64,000 bases of DNA, taken from the NCBI RefSeq assembly GCF_003443535.1, contig NZ_CP031946.1:2917001-2981000 (forward strand). The letters run 5' to 3'. Below are positions 63,383 to 64,000 of this stretch, in pieces; position 1 is the first letter of the stretch, and every line of letters starts with the position of its first letter. A program made the translations under genes and the position numbers. This DNA is from Ruegeria sp. AD91A. GTDB lineage: Bacteria; Pseudomonadota; Alphaproteobacteria; Rhodobacterales; Rhodobacteraceae. A model generated the notes under the pieces. That model was not told the DNA's origin. It ran no database searches and saw nothing but the letters and a program-made list of their open reading frames with translations.

Positions 63383-64000
63383 TCAATCCCAGCCTCCGCC
63401 ACTCATCAGACCCAACTGTTCCAGCTGGCTCCATCCGGTGAAGCGCACCGATTGCGAGGTCCACATATCCGGCTGGTTGATTATTCCATCGTAGTATGGC
63501 CCGAATTGGTCCGGATCATGAAAATGCTGGCGTCGCTGCTTTTCGGTATTGGATTTCTCGATAACGTCCGGCAGGAACTTCGTGTGCAGCAACACGCCCG
63601 ACGGGGCATCACCGCCCGGCCCATCATAGGTTTCGTTCAGATGGCGCGGCAGGGCGGAATGACAAGAGTTCACATAAGCATAGCGCCGCGACCAGCGCAT
63701 CAGCGGGATCTTGTTCAGCGTTGGGGATCTTTGCCGTGTCTGCGTAAAGAACATCCGTTCCCGCGCGCCGCCCTGCACCCAAAGATTGCCCATCGGGCTT
63801 TGCCGTTGCGTACGATACGGTCCTGAATCGAACCAGCACAGCAGATTTGTGGGGTCGGTGTCCGGGTCATAAGCATTGTCGCCCAAAGGACCCTGGGGAT
63901 AGAGGTCCAGCATCAGCGCCCCGAACCCGATCTGCCCGCGCCGGTCCAGCCAAGCTGTCAGGTCATGCAGGGACCGGGTGTCACAGTGGGCATAGACCAG
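63383..64000 (-). CDS. Glycosyltransferase family 2-like protein, partial (N-terminus beyond window)
   Basis: The frame is open to the right edge, giving the last ~205 residues of a paralogue of the preceding GT2 gene. Matching landmarks: HCDTRSLHDLTAWLDRRG, LDLYPQGPLGDNAY, NLWVQGGARERMFF, LNKIPLMRWSRRYAYVNSCHS and a C-terminal WSQLEQLGLMSGGGW. The catalytic N-terminal half with the DxD motif is outside the window. It is 100 bp upstream of the complete GT2 gene on the same strand. Confidence 0.78.
   Translation of the reverse strand: MVYAHCDTRSLHDLTAWLDRRGQIGFGALMLDLYPQGPLGDNAYDPDTDPTNLLCWFDSGPYRTQRQSPMGNLWVQGGARERMFFTQTRQRSPTLNKIPLMRWSRRYAYVNSCHSALPRHLNETYDGPGGDAPSGVLLHTKFLPDVIEKSNTEKQRRQHFHDPDQFGPYYDGIINQPDMWTSQSVRFTGWSQLEQLGLMSGGGWD

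Noticed and set aside
1..64000. CRISPR array, IS element, prophage, tRNA or rRNA genes
   Set aside because: No spaced direct repeats, transposase, integrase, phage structural genes, cloverleaf or rRNA-like segments were seen by reading; a covariance-model scan was not possible.

Overview
This window is ordinary chromosomal DNA from an alphaproteobacterium, almost certainly a marine Rhodobacterales (Roseobacter-group, Ruegeria-like) bacterium. I infer this from the RegB-type redox sensor, the hslV/hslU and maf-aroE-coaE-dnaQ blocks, the hemJ-rho-mnmE-mnmG-rsmG-parA-parB string, the rdgB-rph/hrcA-grpE divergon, a NavAb-like sodium channel and the protein sequence style. It is GC-rich and densely packed, with many 1-11 bp gene overlaps. 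No rRNA, tRNA, IS element, prophage or CRISPR array was seen.

Layout. 1-10.6 kb (+): the end of regB, a membrane PAS protein, then tsaE-amgK-murU-addB-addA, overlapping at four of its junctions (threonylcarbamoyl-adenosine tRNA modification, muropeptide sugar recycling, recombinational repair). 10.7-18 kb: thioredoxin with its terminator, two tandem Lin0512-family genes, a DUF1127 mini-protein, hslV and hslU separated by an inverted MFS gene, a lipoprotein hydrolase and a second MFS transporter. 18-24.2 kb: smr, mltA and a Tim44-like gene (-), fxsA and secB (+), then dnaQ-coaE-aroE-maf (-).

24.17-24.55 kb is the only gap above 300 bp. It is AT-rich, carries several DnaA-box-like 9-mers, and lies between leftward maf and rightward hemJ. 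I propose it as the chromosomal oriC. The next 7 kb holds the replication and segregation neighbourhood: hemJ, rho, mnmE, mnmG, rsmG, parA and parB, with two perfect parS palindromes, one on the mnmG start codon and one inside rsmG. A third, one-mismatch parS-like site lies in msrA at 42.8 kb.

32-49 kb holds housekeeping genes: hemW, rdgB, rph, hrcA, grpE, mutS, a hybrid malic enzyme, a PfkB kinase, an exported MsrA, SCP2, DUF1810, argG, a membrane protein and ilvA. An Hpt protein then faces a receiver-PP2C phosphatase (a possible phosphorelay or partner-switching input). 49.3-59 kb: two NUDIX enzymes, Hsp33, a CCA-adding-type enzyme, a pair of ABC half-transporters behind a structured leader, an RNA m5U methyltransferase, a voltage-gated Na+ channel and a lipoprotein YkuD transpeptidase. 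59-64 kb (-): an overlapping cluster of two GT2 glycosyltransferases, a GT14-like/DUF5927 protein and an unusual double-domain sulfotransferase. This looks like a sulfated surface-glycan module that continues beyond the window, and it is the least characterised part of the sequence.
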